Positions 18,265 through 30,745 of a stretch of DNA of 52,604 bases are shown one piece after another. Position 1 is the first letter of the stretch. Each line of letters opens with the position of its first letter. The translations under genes and the position numbers were made by a program. Origin of the DNA: Mesostigma viride (Eukaryota > Streptophyta > Mesostigmatophyceae > Mesostigmatales > Mesostigmataceae). Below the pieces are notes generated by a model. The model worked only from the letters and a program-made list of their open reading frames with translations, did no database searches and had not been told where the DNA came from. The stretch is from positions 1-52,604 of the forward strand of contig RPFO01001822.1 of assembly GCA_009746045.1 (NCBI GenBank), in the 5' to 3' direction.

Positions 18265-19687
18265 ATCGGATTTCTTTGAAAAGAGTTTCTCGAAGTGAGG
18301 CGGGGAATAAGGCCGCTCACGGGAGCCGCCTGGATGGTCGGCTGAACCGGGCGGGTTTGGCAGATGTAACCGGATTTGGCTAATGGCTGGCGACCTGGAA
18401 TTGTTAGTAGGGGCAGTGGCCCTATTGTGCTACAATCTCGAAACAATCTTATGCTTAAAGTTTGACAGGGCCGGGTTTGTTGAACCGGTTTGTTGAATGA
18501 TAATTAGAACCTTTCGGAAAGGGTATTTGATTGGTTGTTGTTTTTGTGGTACGGTAGGTGTCGCTACATTCTCAGGTTGGCGTGTTAAGTTAAGCTCGGT
18601 TGCTGATGTCAGCCCCGTGCTAGGGCAGTTTGACTACTTTGGCGGCGTAGTGACATTGTTGTGGTCTTTTTTCTTGTAAACGTTGGCTGAGCGCCGACGG
18701 CTGAGGCTATGGCGGTACAAGAAGTGCCTCACCAGCCTTGCGCTCAGCATGGGTGCGGGGCTAAAATTTGTTAACCAAATTTCCGGCATCCATGATCCCT
18801 GGCTGCTTAAGGCGGTTGGGATTCATGGCTGCCACTGGCCCGGAATTAATGTCCGGGTGATCGGGGTTTAAATGCGAAGCGGGGGCTGATGCATTATTTA
18901 ATGGCTGGTTTGTTTGAAAGAAACGGCCAGCTGGCCGGGTTGGGCAAGGGCTAGCTTGCTTGATGGTTCCGTACCTGGGGATGCTTGCGCCTCGGGTTGG
19001 GCTGTCGGCAGGCTGGCCTGCCTTTGAGTTGACTCGTACCTGGAAATGCTTGCATTCCGGGTTGGGCTTGGCTTGAGGGCCGCCGCGGCTCGGGGGGGTA
19101 AAAAATTTAAGTCACCGTTGTGGGACACGGAGCCTCGGCGCAGGAGGCAAGGGCTGAAAGCCAACTTGATTTCGTAATCAGTGGTATTTCCACTTTTTTG
19201 TACGGAAGGAGTGTTTATGTGCTCGGCACTAGGTTGGTTGCTCTTCAAAAAAGTTGTAAACTGGGCGTCGGCTGGAATCAGCGGCGCCAGTCAGCAGCTT
19301 TTGCTTTGACTTTGTGTTCCGCGACAGCACCCCTTAGCGGACCAGAGAAGAGGTCGGCAACGAGGTCAGCGGGGGCCCCCGAGTGGGGTCAAAAATGCGA
19401 GCTGTGTCGATTGACAGTGCATGAATTTTTGTGCATTCACAGTCGCTGGGAATTAAATCTGTTTTCTGGCAACGGAGAGCGCCCATCGCGACAGGACAGC
19501 TTTTGACGGGAAAGGAAATGGTGCTTCTTTAGCGGACCGGAGGGCCAGGAAGGGGAGGTTGGGTAATCGCGAGCCATGCCTAAGGAGTTCTTAATAGCGG
19601 TTCTGTAACCGCTACCTGTCTGTATGCATCTACTTATTGTTTTAACAAAGATGCTGGTGACTATGGTGAGCAAACGGGTGTATGAAT
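18265..19687. repeat. 1.42-kb unit, first copy of a tandem duplication
   Basis: It begins with ATCGGATTTCTTTG and ends with GGGTGTATGAAT. The first 413 bp (18265-18677) recur at 19686-20098 and the last 127 bp (19561-19687) recur at 20136-20262, in the same order. The unit is therefore duplicated head to tail with a 2-bp overlap at the joint. It contains GC-rich short hairpins but no coding region I recognise. Confidence 0.8.
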
Positions 19688-20262
19688 CGGATTTCTTTGA
19701 AAAGAGTTTCTCGAAGTGAGGCGGGGAATAAGGCCGCTCACGGGAGCCGCCTGGATGGTCGGCTGAACCGGGCGGGTTTGGCAGATGTAACCGGATTTGG
19801 CTAATGGCTGGCGACCTGGAATTGTTAGTAGGGGCAGTGGCCCTATTGTGCTACAATCTCGAAACAATCTTATGCTTAAAGTTTGACAGGGCCGGGTTTG
19901 TTGAACCGGTTTGTTGAATGATAATTAGAACCTTTCGGAAAGGGTATTTGATTGGTTGTTGTTTTTGTGGTACGGTAGGTGTCGCTACATTCTCAGGTTG
20001 GCGTGTTAAGTTAAGCTCGGTTGCTGATGTCAGCCCCGTGCTAGGGCAGTTTGACTACTTTGGCGGCGTAGTGACATTGTTGTGGTCTTTTTTCTTGTCC
20101 CACCCACCCACCCTCTTTGGTGGCCTGGTCTGCGCGGGTAATCGCGAGCCATGCCTAAGGAGTTCTTAATAGCGGTTCTGTAACCGCTACCTGTCTGTAT
20201 GCATCTACTTATTGTTTTAACAAAGATGCTGGTGACTATGGTGAGCAAACGGGTGTATGAAT
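19686..20262. repeat. Second, internally deleted copy of the 1.42-kb unit
   Basis: The head (19686-20098) and tail (20136-20262) match the first copy essentially base for base. The middle of about 880 bp is replaced by about 37 bp starting with CCACCCACCCACCC. It is a deleted derivative of the first unit. Confidence 0.8.
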
Positions 20263-20746
20263 ATGTATTACACTACCTAATAAACTTGTCCGATGGTCCC
20301 ATGCTAGCTGCCAAGCAGCATGACCTCTGCATGTCGATGGTGTCCATGGTATTTTGAGATGATTGTTCGATGTGCCCTCTGGCTTGTAAGGAAATCTAGA
20401 TACTTATCACAGCACTTGTCTAGCACATGACCAGTCTTGCACGTTGGCTTAGCACACCTCCCCCGGACATGCATTCAGTAAACTTGAATTCCTTGAAAGA
20501 GGCTGTGCGCCATGATAGACAGCTGTCACCGTCACTGCTCGACCTGTCACGCACACACGCTATGCATGCACGGGGCAACGGGCGTTAGCCGAACTGGGGG
20601 GATAAGGCTTGAGAGGGTAAGAGAGGAGTGATCGTGTAGTTCTAGCGACTATATACACAGTATCTGAGCATCCAAACAAGGTCTAGCTGCATCCCTGGTC
20701 AAAATTTAATAAACCAAAAAAATTCTTATATACTTAAAAAAATCAG
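20263..20746. other. No gene recognised
   Basis: Mixed sequence with no recognisable frame or repeat, turning AT-rich toward 20700-20745. Confidence 0.45.
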
Positions 20747-20788
20747 CCCTAGCCCCTAAATGGGCGAAAGTACTGCCGATGCATCGGC
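20747..20788. repeat. Possible transposon terminus with GCCGATGCATCGGC palindrome
   Basis: CCCTAGCCCCTAAATGG (20747-20763) recurs in inverse orientation at 52131-52147. The 14-bp palindrome GCCGATGCATCGGC (20775-20788) recurs at 48774-48787 and, slightly changed, at 52081-52094. These look like ends and subterminal motifs of a DNA transposon family, possibly related to the piggyBac gene between the latter two sites. Confidence 0.4.
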
Positions 20789-20903
20789 TGTAACTCAGCA
20801 CTTTTGCAAACCAGATGCCATCCAACCTACCCATACCCAAAGGCTGTCCTTGGGGGCCAAGCACGTCCATGAGGTGCCCTTCGGGTTGGTATATCACAAC
20901 CTC

Positions 20904-20984
20904 ATATATATTTAAAATATAATTACTTACAGCAGAGTGAAATCACTCAAACCAAAGCAAACGCCCAGCTATAAACCTATATAC
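20904..20984 (-). mobile_element. Copy D: 80-bp 5'-truncated 3' end of the A/C-type retrotransposon
   Basis: In reverse complement it matches the last 80 bp of copies A and C, from the GGTTTATAGCTGGGCG region to the AT-rich end. ACCTCATATATAT flanks it at 20899-20911 and 20986-20998, a 13-bp target-site duplication. A tiny 5'-truncated insertion is typical of target-primed reverse transcription. Confidence 0.75.
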
Positions 20985-21005
20985 TACCTCATATATATTC
21001 ATTCA

Positions 21006-24000
21006 AAACATGCGTGGACGATAGGAATTATAGCACCGGCGGGCTTCAAAGTGCCGGACGGCAGGCGGTACCACCATTCCGTGGCAGCTTGGCCCAGTTT
21101 GCTACCGGCTGGCACACGTTTTCAGTGAATTTTGGGCTCCAGATTTAAATGCAACGTGCGGTTTGAGGCAGGGGAAAACATGCGTGGACGATAGGAATTA
21201 TAGCACCGGCGGGCTTCAAAGTGCCGGACGGCAGGCGGTACCACCATTCCGTGGCAGCTTGGCCCAGTTTGCTACCGGCTGGCACACGTTTTCAGTGAAT
21301 TTTGGGCTCCAGATTTAAATGCAACGTGCGGTTTGAGGCAGGGGAAAACATGCGTGGACGATAGGAATTATAGCACCGGCGGGCTTCAAAGTGCCGGACG
21401 GCAGGCGGTACCACCATTCCGTGGCAGCTTGGCCCAGTTTGCTACCGGCTGGCACACGTTTTCAGTGAATTTTGGGCTCCAGATTTAAATGCAACGTGCG
21501 GTTTGAGGCAGGGGAAAACATGCGTGGACGATAGGAATTATAGCACCGGCGGGCTTCAAAGTGCCGGACGGCAGGCGGTACCACCATTCCGTGGCAGCTT
21601 GGCCCAGTTTGCTACCGGCTGGCACACGTTTTCAGTGAATTTTGGGCTCCAGATTTAAATGCAACGTGCGGTTTGAGGCAGGGGAAAACATGCGTGGACG
21701 ATAGGAATTATAGCACCGGCGGGCTTCAAAGTGCCGGACGGCAGGCGGTACCACCATTCCGTGGCAGCTTGGCCCAGTTTGCTACCGGCTGGCACACGTT
21801 TTCAGTGAATTTTGGGCTCCAGATTTAAATGCAACGTGCGGTTTGAGGCAGGGGAAAACATGCGTGGACGATAGGAATTATAGCACCGGCGGGCTTCAAA
21901 GTGCCGGACGGCAGGCGGTACCACCATTCCGTGGCAGCTTGGCCCAGTTTGCTACCGGCTGGCACACGTTTTCAGTGAATTTTGGGCTCCAGATTTAAAT
22001 GCAACGTGCGGTTTGAGGCAGGGGAAAACATGCGTGGACGATAGGAATTATAGCACCGGCGGGCTTCAAAGTGCCGGACGGCAGGCGGTACCACCATTCC
22101 GTGGCAGCTTGGCCCAGTTTGCTACCGGCTGGCACACGTTTTCAGTGAATTTTGGGCTCCAGATTTAAATGCAACGTGCGGTTTGAGGCAGGGGAAAACA
22201 TGCGTGGACGATAGGAATTATAGCACCGGCGGGCTTCAAAGTGCCGGACGGCAGGCGGTACCACCATTCCGTGGCAGCTTGGCCCAGTTTGCTACCGGCT
22301 GGCACACGTTTTCAGTGAATTTTGGGCTCCAGATTTAAATGCAACGTGCGGTTTGAGGCAGGGGAAAACATGCGTGGACGATAGGAATTATAGCACCGGC
22401 GGGCTTCAAAGTGCCGGACGGCAGGCGGTACCACCATTCCGTGGCAGCTTGGCCCAGTTTGCTACCGGCTGGCACACGTTTTCAGTGAATTTTGGGCTCC
22501 AGATTTAAATGCAACGTGCGGTTTGAGGCAGGGGAAAACATGCGTGGACGATAGGAATTATAGCACCGGCGGGCTTCAAAGTGCCGGACGGCAGGCGGTA
22601 CCACCATTCCGTGGCAGCTTGGCCCAGTTTGCTACCGGCTGGCACACGTTTTCAGTGAATTTTGGGCTCCAGATTTAAATGCAACGTGCGGTTTGAGGCA
22701 GGGGAAAACATGCGTGGACGATAGGAATTATAGCACCGGCGGGCTTCAAAGTGCCGGACGGCAGGCGGTACCACCATTCCGTGGCAGCTTGGCCCAGTTT
22801 GCTACCGGCTGGCACACGTTTTCAGTGAATTTTGGGCTCCAGATTTAAATGCAACGTGCGGTTTGAGGCAGGGGAAAACATGCGTGGACGATAGGAATTA
22901 TAGCACCGGCGGGCTTCAAAGTGCCGGACGGCAGGCGGTACCACCATTCCGTGGCAGCTTGGCCCAGTTTGCTACCGGCTGGCACACGTTTTCAGTGAAT
23001 TTTGGGCTCCAGATTTAAATGCAACGTGCGGTTTGAGGCAGGGGAAAACATGCGTGGACGATAGGAATTATAGCACCGGCGGGCTTCAAAGTGCCGGACG
23101 GCAGGCGGTACCACCATTCCGTGGCAGCTTGGCCCAGTTTGCTACCGGCTGGCACACGTTTTCAGTGAATTTTGGGCTCCAGATTTAAATGCAACGTGCG
23201 GTTTGAGGCAGGGGAAAACATGCGTGGACGATAGGAATTATAGCACCGGCGGGCTTCAAAGTGCCGGACGGCAGGCGGTACCACCATTCCGTGGCAGCTT
23301 GGCCCAGTTTGCTACCGGCTGGCACACGTTTTCAGTGAATTTTGGGCTCCAGATTTAAATGCAACGTGCGGTTTGAGGCAGGGGAAAACATGCGTGGACG
23401 ATAGGAATTATAGCACCGGCGGGCTTCAAAGTGCCGGACGGCAGGCGGTACCACCATTCCGTGGCAGCTTGGCCCAGTTTGCTACCGGCTGGCACACGTT
23501 TTCAGTGAATTTTGGGCTCCAGATTTAAATGCAACGTGCGGTTTGAGGCAGGGGAAAACATGCGTGGACGATAGGAATTATAGCACCGGCGGGCTTCAAA
23601 GTGCCGGACGGCAGGCGGTACCACCATTCCGTGGCAGCTTGGCCCAGTTTGCTACCGGCTGGCACACGTTTTCAGTGAATTTTGGGCTCCAGATTTAAAT
23701 GCAACGTGCGGTTTGAGGCAGGGGAAAACATGCGTGGACGATAGGAATTATAGCACCGGCGGGCTTCAAAGTGCCGGACGGCAGGCGGTACCACCATTCC
23801 GTGGCAGCTTGGCCCAGTTTGCTACCGGCTGGCACACGTTTTCAGTGAATTTTGGGCTCCAGATTTAAATGCAACGTGCGGTTTGAGGCAGGGGAAAACA
23901 TGCGTGGACGATAGGAATTATAGCACCGGCGGGCTTCAAAGTGCCGGACGGCAGGCGGTACCACCATTCCGTGGCAGCTTGGCCCAGTTTGCTACCGGCT

Positions 24001-25322
24001 GGCACACGTTTTCAGTGAATTTTGGGCTCCAGATTTAAATGCAACGTGCGGTTTGAGGCAGGGGAAAACATGCGTGGACGATAGGAATTATAGCACCGGC
24101 GGGCTTCAAAGTGCCGGACGGCAGGCGGTACCACCATTCCGTGGCAGCTTGGCCCAGTTTGCTACCGGCTGGCACACGTTTTCAGTGAATTTTGGGCTCC
24201 AGATTTAAATGCAACGTGCGGTTTGAGGCAGGGGAAAACATGCGTGGACGATAGGAATTATAGCACCGGCGGGCTTCAAAGTGCCGGACGGCAGGCGGTA
24301 CCACCATTCCGTGGCAGCTTGGCCCAGTTTGCTACCGGCTGGCACACGTTTTCAGTGAATTTTGGGCTCCAGATTTAAATGCAACGTGCGGTTTGAGGCA
24401 GGGGAAAACATGCGTGGACGATAGGAATTATAGCACCGGCGGGCTTCAAAGTGCCGGACGGCAGGCGGTACCACCATTCCGTGGCAGCTTGGCCCAGTTT
24501 GCTACCGGCTGGCACACGTTTTCAGTGAATTTTGGGCTCCAGATTTAAATGCAACGTGCGGTTTGAGGCAGGGGAAAACATGCGTGGACGATAGGAATTA
24601 TAGCACCGGCGGGCTTCAAAGTGCCGGACGGCAGGCGGTACCACCATTCCGTGGCAGCTTGGCCCAGTTTGCTACCGGCTGGCACACGTTTTCAGTGAAT
24701 TTTGGGCTCCAGATTTAAATGCAACGTGCGGTTTGAGGCAGGGGAAAACATGCGTGGACGATAGGAATTATAGCACCGGCGGGCTTCAAAGTGCCGGACG
24801 GCAGGCGGTACCACCATTCCGTGGCAGCTTGGCCCAGTTTGCTACCGGCTGGCACACGTTTTCAGTGAATTTTGGGCTCCAGATTTAAATGCAACGTGCG
24901 GTTTGAGGCAGGGGAAAACATGCGTGGACGATAGGAATTATAGCACCGGCGGGCTTCAAAGTGCCGGACGGCAGGCGGTACCACCATTCCGTGGCAGCTT
25001 GGCCCAGTTTGCTACCGGCTGGCACACGTTTTCAGTGAATTTTGGGCTCCAGATTTAAATGCAACGTGCGGTTTGAGGCAGGGGAAAACATGCGTGGACG
25101 ATAGGAATTATAGCACCGGCGGGCTTCAAAGTGCCGGACGGCAGGCGGTACCACCATTCCGTGGCAGCTTGGCCCAGTTTGCTACCGGCTGGCACACGTT
25201 TTCAGTGAATTTTGGGCTCCAGATTTAAATGCAACGTGCGGTTTGAGGCAGGGGAAAACATGCGTGGACGATAGGAATTATAGCACCGGCGGGCTTCAAA
25301 GTGCCGGACGGCAGGCGGTACC
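21006..25322 (+). repeat. Array 1: 25.4 monomers of 170 bp, upstream of copy A
   Basis: TGCGTGGACG recurs every 170 bp from 21011 to 25261. All units I read are the same to the base. The last unit is cut after GGTACC, where copy A's unique sequence begins. The same join occurs at 43151 for copy C. The monomer holds short inverted pairs (GCACCGGC/GCCGG, ATTTAAAT) and no open frame of note. It is either a repeated 5' promoter region of the retrotransposon, like L1 monomers in mouse, or a host satellite of near-nucleosome length. Confidence 0.9.
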
Positions 25323-28300
25323 GCGACCGCAGCGCGTTGGGGGGCTGCCGCCCCCCAAACCCCCCGCGTGGGGGGCTCCGCCCCCCACACCCCCCGCCCC
25401 CCCCCTCGGTGGCTGCCACGCCTGCCCTGATTGTTCATGGACGACCCACGACCCCCTTCGCCCAACGGCTCCCCCGCTCCCCGGTTGGCGCCTCGGCGGT
25501 CCTCTCGGCTTGCGGCCCTTCTTGCGGAGGTGGGCGACCCGGCTGCGGGGGGCTCGGGCGCCCCGGTCTCCCCCTCCTTGGTCTGCGAGGTCTGCCGGAG
25601 CGGGCACCGCGGGCACCACATGTTAGTTTGTGATGCTTGCAATTCCGGGTGGCACTTGCAGTGTCTTACTCCCCGGCTCTACCGGGTCCCGCCGGGCTCC
25701 TGGACGTGCCCGCGCTGTCCCCCCCGGCGGGCCCCCGGGCTGCCCTCCCCGCTGGGTGCTCCGGCCCCCTGCCCCGTGTGCCCCCCTGCCGAGGCCCTCG
25801 GGGCGGGCCGTGGCCTGCCCGATGGGGCCGCCGTTGCTCGGGCCCTGGCGCCCTCGGCCCCGGGGCCCCACCCGTCGCCTGGCCCCGCCGACGGGGGCGC
25901 GGCGCTGTCGCCTGGGCTGAGCCCGGCCGACCCCCGGCGGGCCTGGCGACCCCGGCGCCCGCCCCCGGCCCCTCGCTCCCCGACGCTCTGGCCTCCCTTC
26001 CCCCGGCCGCGGTTGGCCACCCAGCCGCCACCCCCGTCCTTGCCGCGTGGGACGGCGGCCCCCGGGCCCACGCGTTCACCTCGTGGCCGCCCTCGCACAT
26101 TGTCGGCGTGGTGGGCCGCGCCACCTTTTCTTGGGCGTACTGCCCTTTGTTGCTGGACGCGGTCGGGCTCCAGGCCGCCTTCCCCTCGCTCCCTAGGCCC
26201 CCGGCCTTCCTGGCCCTAGTTGCGCAGGTGCGGGCGACATTTCTTTCCGCCGCCCCCCGGTGACGGCCTCGACTCTTTGGGGGTATGTCTTGGAAGGATA
26301 TCACGCCGGCTGCCGGCTGCCGTGGCATCTCCCGGCCGCCCGGCAGGAAGAGCTGCTTTCCCTGGACGAGCGGGTGGGTCAGGAGGTGGTCGAGTTCGTC
26401 ACGGCGGTGGCTCGAGACGCACAGGTCTCGGTGCGGGCGGCCTACCTCGCGGGCGGCGCCGACCTGGGCCTCATGTCCCCGCGGCAGCTTCGCCTCTTCT
26501 TGGACGCCCAGGCCCCGCCTCCCGGCCCGGTTGCCAGTGGGGGCTTTCTCATCACCTCCCTCAGCCTGGCGCAGGCCGCCATGCTGCGTGTGGAGTTCGG
26601 GGCCCCCATCGCGGTTCAGGGCGGCCAGGCCATCTTGGTGGACTCGGCCGGGCGCGCCCAGCCCCTAACCGCGGGGACGCCTGTTTCTGCCTTCCTCCAC
26701 GACATCCTGGAGTTGGCAGGCATCCCGCACGAATGGCACCCCGCGGCTGACCAACCGGTCGGCATCCTCTCGCGCGCCCAGATTGCCGCTCTCCCGGGTT
26801 GCTGGGAGGCCGGCTGGGACCCGCCCCCCCTCATGTCCGGTCCCTTCTGGAGGGGGACGACCCCGAGTCGGGCTCCTGTGCCATCTGCCTTGAGCCCTTC
26901 CGGCCGGGGGATGGCTTGTGTCGCCTGCCCGCGTGCGGCCACACATTCCATCAAGCGTGCATCGCGCGCAGCTTGCTCCACTCCGTGCCGCGCTGCCCGT
27001 TGTGCCGGGCTGTTGTGCCGCCCCCTGGGACTGCGCTTCCTCTCGGCCCGCCCCCGGTCTCGCTGGGTCCCCTGCCGGGTCCCCACCGGGCCCCGGGGCC
27101 AGCTGCCTCCCCGACCCCTCGGCCTCCGCCCCCGGCCTCGTTGCCGGGGCCTGGGGTGGTCGCGGGCGCGCTGGCGAGTCCCCCTGGGAGGGGCGCCGGC
27201 GTTCTCGATCCCCCTCCGCTGGGGGTCTCCCCGGTGGGCACTGCCTCCTCCGTGGCCCCGGCGGGCCTGCCGGGCGCTGGTCGGGTCGTGGTGCGCGCGC
27301 CTGCCGGCCCGGCTGGGGAGACGCCGCAGGCCCCACGTCCTGCCTTTGCTGGCGCCGCTCCCCGCCACTCAGCGCCCGCCGACGGCCTTCACCGGTGTGC
27401 CGTGCTGCTTCCCACGGGGTCCCCGTGTGCGGGTGTGTTCCACAACCGTAACCTCCTCTGCCAGCACCTTCGCGCTGTGCACCCCGATCTCGGCGCGGCG
27501 GATCTGCAGGCCATGAGCTGTTACCGGTGCCCGGAAGCTCACTGCCAGCGGGTGTACTCCATTCACGGGCGCGCTCAGCACGCGCGCGCCTGTGTTGCTC
27601 AACGGCCCCTCAACCGGCCAGCAGTCCCGGCCCCCTCCCCCCTCCCGCCTCGGCTCCCCCGGCTCCCAGCCCCCGCCGCCCGACTACTCGGCCAGTTGGC
27701 GTTGGCTTGACACGGTTCCCTGGGATGCATGCGCCATCAACCCGACGTCTACCCTGACCGACCTCCCCCACCGCGCGCGTAGCCTTTTCGCGCAATGTGC
27801 AATCGTTTCTCTCCGGCGCATGCACGCCGCTCCGGACGACCCGCTGGGCTTTAAACTGCACATGGTGACCCCCCGCCTGCTCCTCACCCCTCTCGGGCGT
27901 GGTGTGCGCGGCCTCCAGGGTGCGGTTATTGCCCGTTGCCGACGCTTTCTGCAGGGGGACTGGGAGGGGCTGTTTGGCGTGCCGCCCCCGCGCACGGCCC
28001 GGCTGTCGGGGGAGGTCAACTTCGAGCGGGTGGCCGCCGACGTCATCCGCCTCGTCCGCGAGGGGCAGCTCAGCCGGGCCATGACCCGCTTGGAAATGGC
28101 CAAGCTCGCCCCCGCCAATGCGGCTACCCTGGCGGCCTTGGAGGCTCTTCACCCTGCGGAGCCCGGATTCCAGCTGCCCGTGCCGGACCCCCTGCCGGCC
28201 CCCCTCCGGCTGGACCGCGACTGCTTCCTGGAGGTGATGCGTGCGGTCCCGCGGGCTTCCTCTACCGGGCCGTCGGGCTGGCGCTACGAGCACTTGGAGG

Positions 28301-30745
28301 TCCTGGTGGGGCATGGGGGCGAGGACATTCTCTTTGACACCCTCATTGACCTGGCGGCTGGTCGCGTTCCTCCCGCTGCGCGCGAGTGGTTAGCGGGCGC
28401 TCGCCTCCTCGCTCTGCTCAAGGGTGTCTTGCCCCCCCCGAGGGCAAGGTGCGCCCGATCGCCTGCGGTGAGGTGCTCCGCAAGCTCGTGGGCAAAGTGA
28501 TCTGCCGCCAAAAGGCGCCCGAGCTCCGTGCCTTTTTCTGCCCGCCCCTCGCAGCGGGTGAGACCTCGGTGGCGGCCCAGCTGGGGGTGACGACTCCAGG
28601 CGGGGCGGATATCCTCATCCATTCGGTGCAGGCCTACCTCGAGGCCCACCCCACCCACGCTGTCGTCAAGGTCGACTGCCACAACGCGTTCAACAGTCTG
28701 TCCCGCGCCAGCATGTTTGCGGCCGTCATGGAGTCCTTCGAGGACTTGTACGCTTGGACAGCCGTGTGCTACGGCCAGCCCGGCCAACTGGTTCACATCA
28801 TGGAGGACGGCACTCGCGGCGGCCTGCTGTCGCGGTCGGGCACCCAGCAAGGGGACCCCCTGGGACCCCTGTACTTTGCCGCCCCCCTCCAGGGTTGCCT
28901 CCAAGCGGTCCATGCTGCCCACCCGGCGGTCGCTATTCAGGCCTACTTGGATGATATCTACCTTCTGGGCCCTGTGCCGGACACCACCGCGGCTCTGCTG
29001 GCACTGCAGACCGCGGTGGCCGACATCAACCTCCAGTTGACCCTTGCCAAGTGCGCGGTGTACTCGCCCCAAGGTGATTGCTCCGGCTTTCCGCCCCAGC
29101 TCTTGGGCCGGGACGAGCGCCTCCATGGGTTGGATGTCCTCGGCGTTCCGGTTGGCGACCCCGCGTTTGTCATCGATGCTCTGCGGGCCGCCCTCGAGGC
29201 ACGCACTGAGGTACTGCCCTTGATTGCGCGCCTTCATGATTCGCAGACCAAGGGTCTGCTTCTGTGGTTTTGCGCTCACCCTCGCGTCGTTCACTGGCTC
29301 CGGGGCGCTCTTCCGTCTCAGGTCCGGCTGGCCGCCGAGGGCCACGACGAACGCATCCAGTCGGCCTTGGCGCAGCTGGTCCCGGGCCCCGACCTCCCGC
29401 CACATGCTATTCGCATTGCCTCCCTGCCTGCACGGATGGGTGGCTGCGGTCTGACTCGTGCCGCCCGGCTGGCCCCAGCAGCCTTTTTGGGCTCCGTCGC
29501 TCAGTCGTGGGCGGAAAGCTGCCGGCTCCTGCCCCTTTTGGCAACGGCAGCGCCTGACCTCCTGGACCCCAGCAGCCCTTTGCCCTTCGTCACCGCCATC
29601 CAGGAGGCCTATGCTGAGATCCAGCAGGCCTGTTCTCCCGTCCGTGCCGCTCAGGCGGTACAGCGCCACCTCCCTCGCGGCACTCCCTCGGTCGCCTCCG
29701 TTCAATCTCCCGCCGCATTCCCTGCTCGCGTCATCGATAAACACCAGAAAACCTACGCGGGTATTCTGCACACGGCTGATTGGATTGCTCTTTTCGCGGA
29801 CCTCAACGCCCAGGGACGTGCGTGGCTGTTCTCGCTTTCCTTGCGGAGTGTGGGCTCGGCGTACCTTCGTGCTCTTCCCATGGCCCCCCCATTCGCCTTG
29901 GCTCCCAGCCACTACTCGGTGGCGCTCCGGCACCAGCTATTTGCCCCGCAGCCTCTTGTTCCGGCCGGGCGGCCTTGTGGTAGCTGTGGGCAGCCGCTGG
30001 ATCCCACGGGGACTCACTACCTTGCCTGCATGGGGGGCCAACAGAATCAGAATTGGTATTTGTATTTGCACACTGTCCTCCTGACGGTGGTGCTCGCCAT
30101 GATTCGGTCGGTTTTCCCCCACGCGAACATCCGGTCCGAGGATGCGGATGGCGCTGCCTTCTATTCCCCCAACCACCGGCCTGACATCGTGGTGCTGGAC
30201 TTTGAGGGGGGTGGCCGGCATCTGCTTATTGACGTTTCGGTGGCGCGGCCCTTGGCTCTTAGCCACGTGGCTGGGGCCTCCCTCACGGCAGGTTACACGG
30301 CGGACCGGGCGGAGCGGGCCAAGCTCCTGGCCTACGGCGACGTCGGGCACCATCGTGTGGTGCCCTTTGTCCTGGAGGAGTTTGGGGCCATGGGGCCCCT
30401 GACCTCCGCCTTCTTCAAGGAGTGTTGCCGGCTCCGGGAGGACCGGCTGGACCTGGAGGGCCAGCGGGCCCCATGGTCGGCGCGGACCTGGACGTCATAT
30501 TGGCGTCAGCGCTTGTCGGTGGCGCTGACTCGGGCCATGGCGGACATCATGCTCCGCCGTACGCGGGCTGATTTTGCGGTGCAGCAGGGCTATTAGGTTC
30601 CTCCCGTTAGGCGTTTCCATTGGTCTTATCGTACTTCGTAGTATAGAGCTTTGACATGGCTCTGTATATAGGTTTATAGCTGGGCGTTTGCTTTGGTTTG
30701 AGTGATTTCACTCTGCTGTAAGTAATTATATTTTTAATATATATT
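25323..30745 (+). mobile_element. Copy A: RLE-type non-LTR retrotransposon
   Basis: Unique 5' sequence begins after the monomer array with a C/G-run hairpin block (25338-25400), followed by the coding region (25437-30596) and a 150-bp 3' UTR ending in an AT-rich TTTTTAATATATA tail with no poly(A). It is nearly identical to copy C. Visible differences are 1-bp indels at 25398, 25713 and 25919 and an extra 7 bp near 30634. Its 3' end meets the 3' end of minus-strand copy B' in a TATATA stretch. Confidence 0.85.
25437..30596 (+). pseudogene. Copy A polyprotein: PHD, RING, zinc fingers, RT, RLE (frameshifted)
   Basis: The ATG at 25437 opens a frame with a PHD finger (C-x2-C, then VCDACNSGWH, then CPRC). 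Further parts are readable in shifted frames: a conserved unnamed domain (about 26000-26700), a RING-H2 finger (about 26880-27010), C2H2-like fingers (about 27390-27600) and the reverse transcriptase. RT motifs include VKVDCHNAF, GTQQGDPLGP and YLDD with catalytic Asp codons at 28950-28955. Then come a CCHC motif (CGSC...THYLAC) and an endonuclease with RPDIVVLD and DVSV. Frames break near 25713, 26262, 26830, 27630 and 28430, mostly in G/C runs, so this copy cannot make the full protein as written. The family is R2/NeSL-like by RT plus C-terminal RLE; no gene symbol is assigned. Confidence 0.75.

Noticed and set aside
20747-20763. Interstitial telomere repeat (CCCTAAA-like)
   Set aside because: Only a single degenerate unit each at 20747 and 52131, in inverse orientation; better read as element ends.
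28284-29933. 549-codon minus frame inside copy A, repeated in C at 46110-47759
   Set aside because: Antisense to the RT region with clear catalytic motifs; no domain and no start context of its own.
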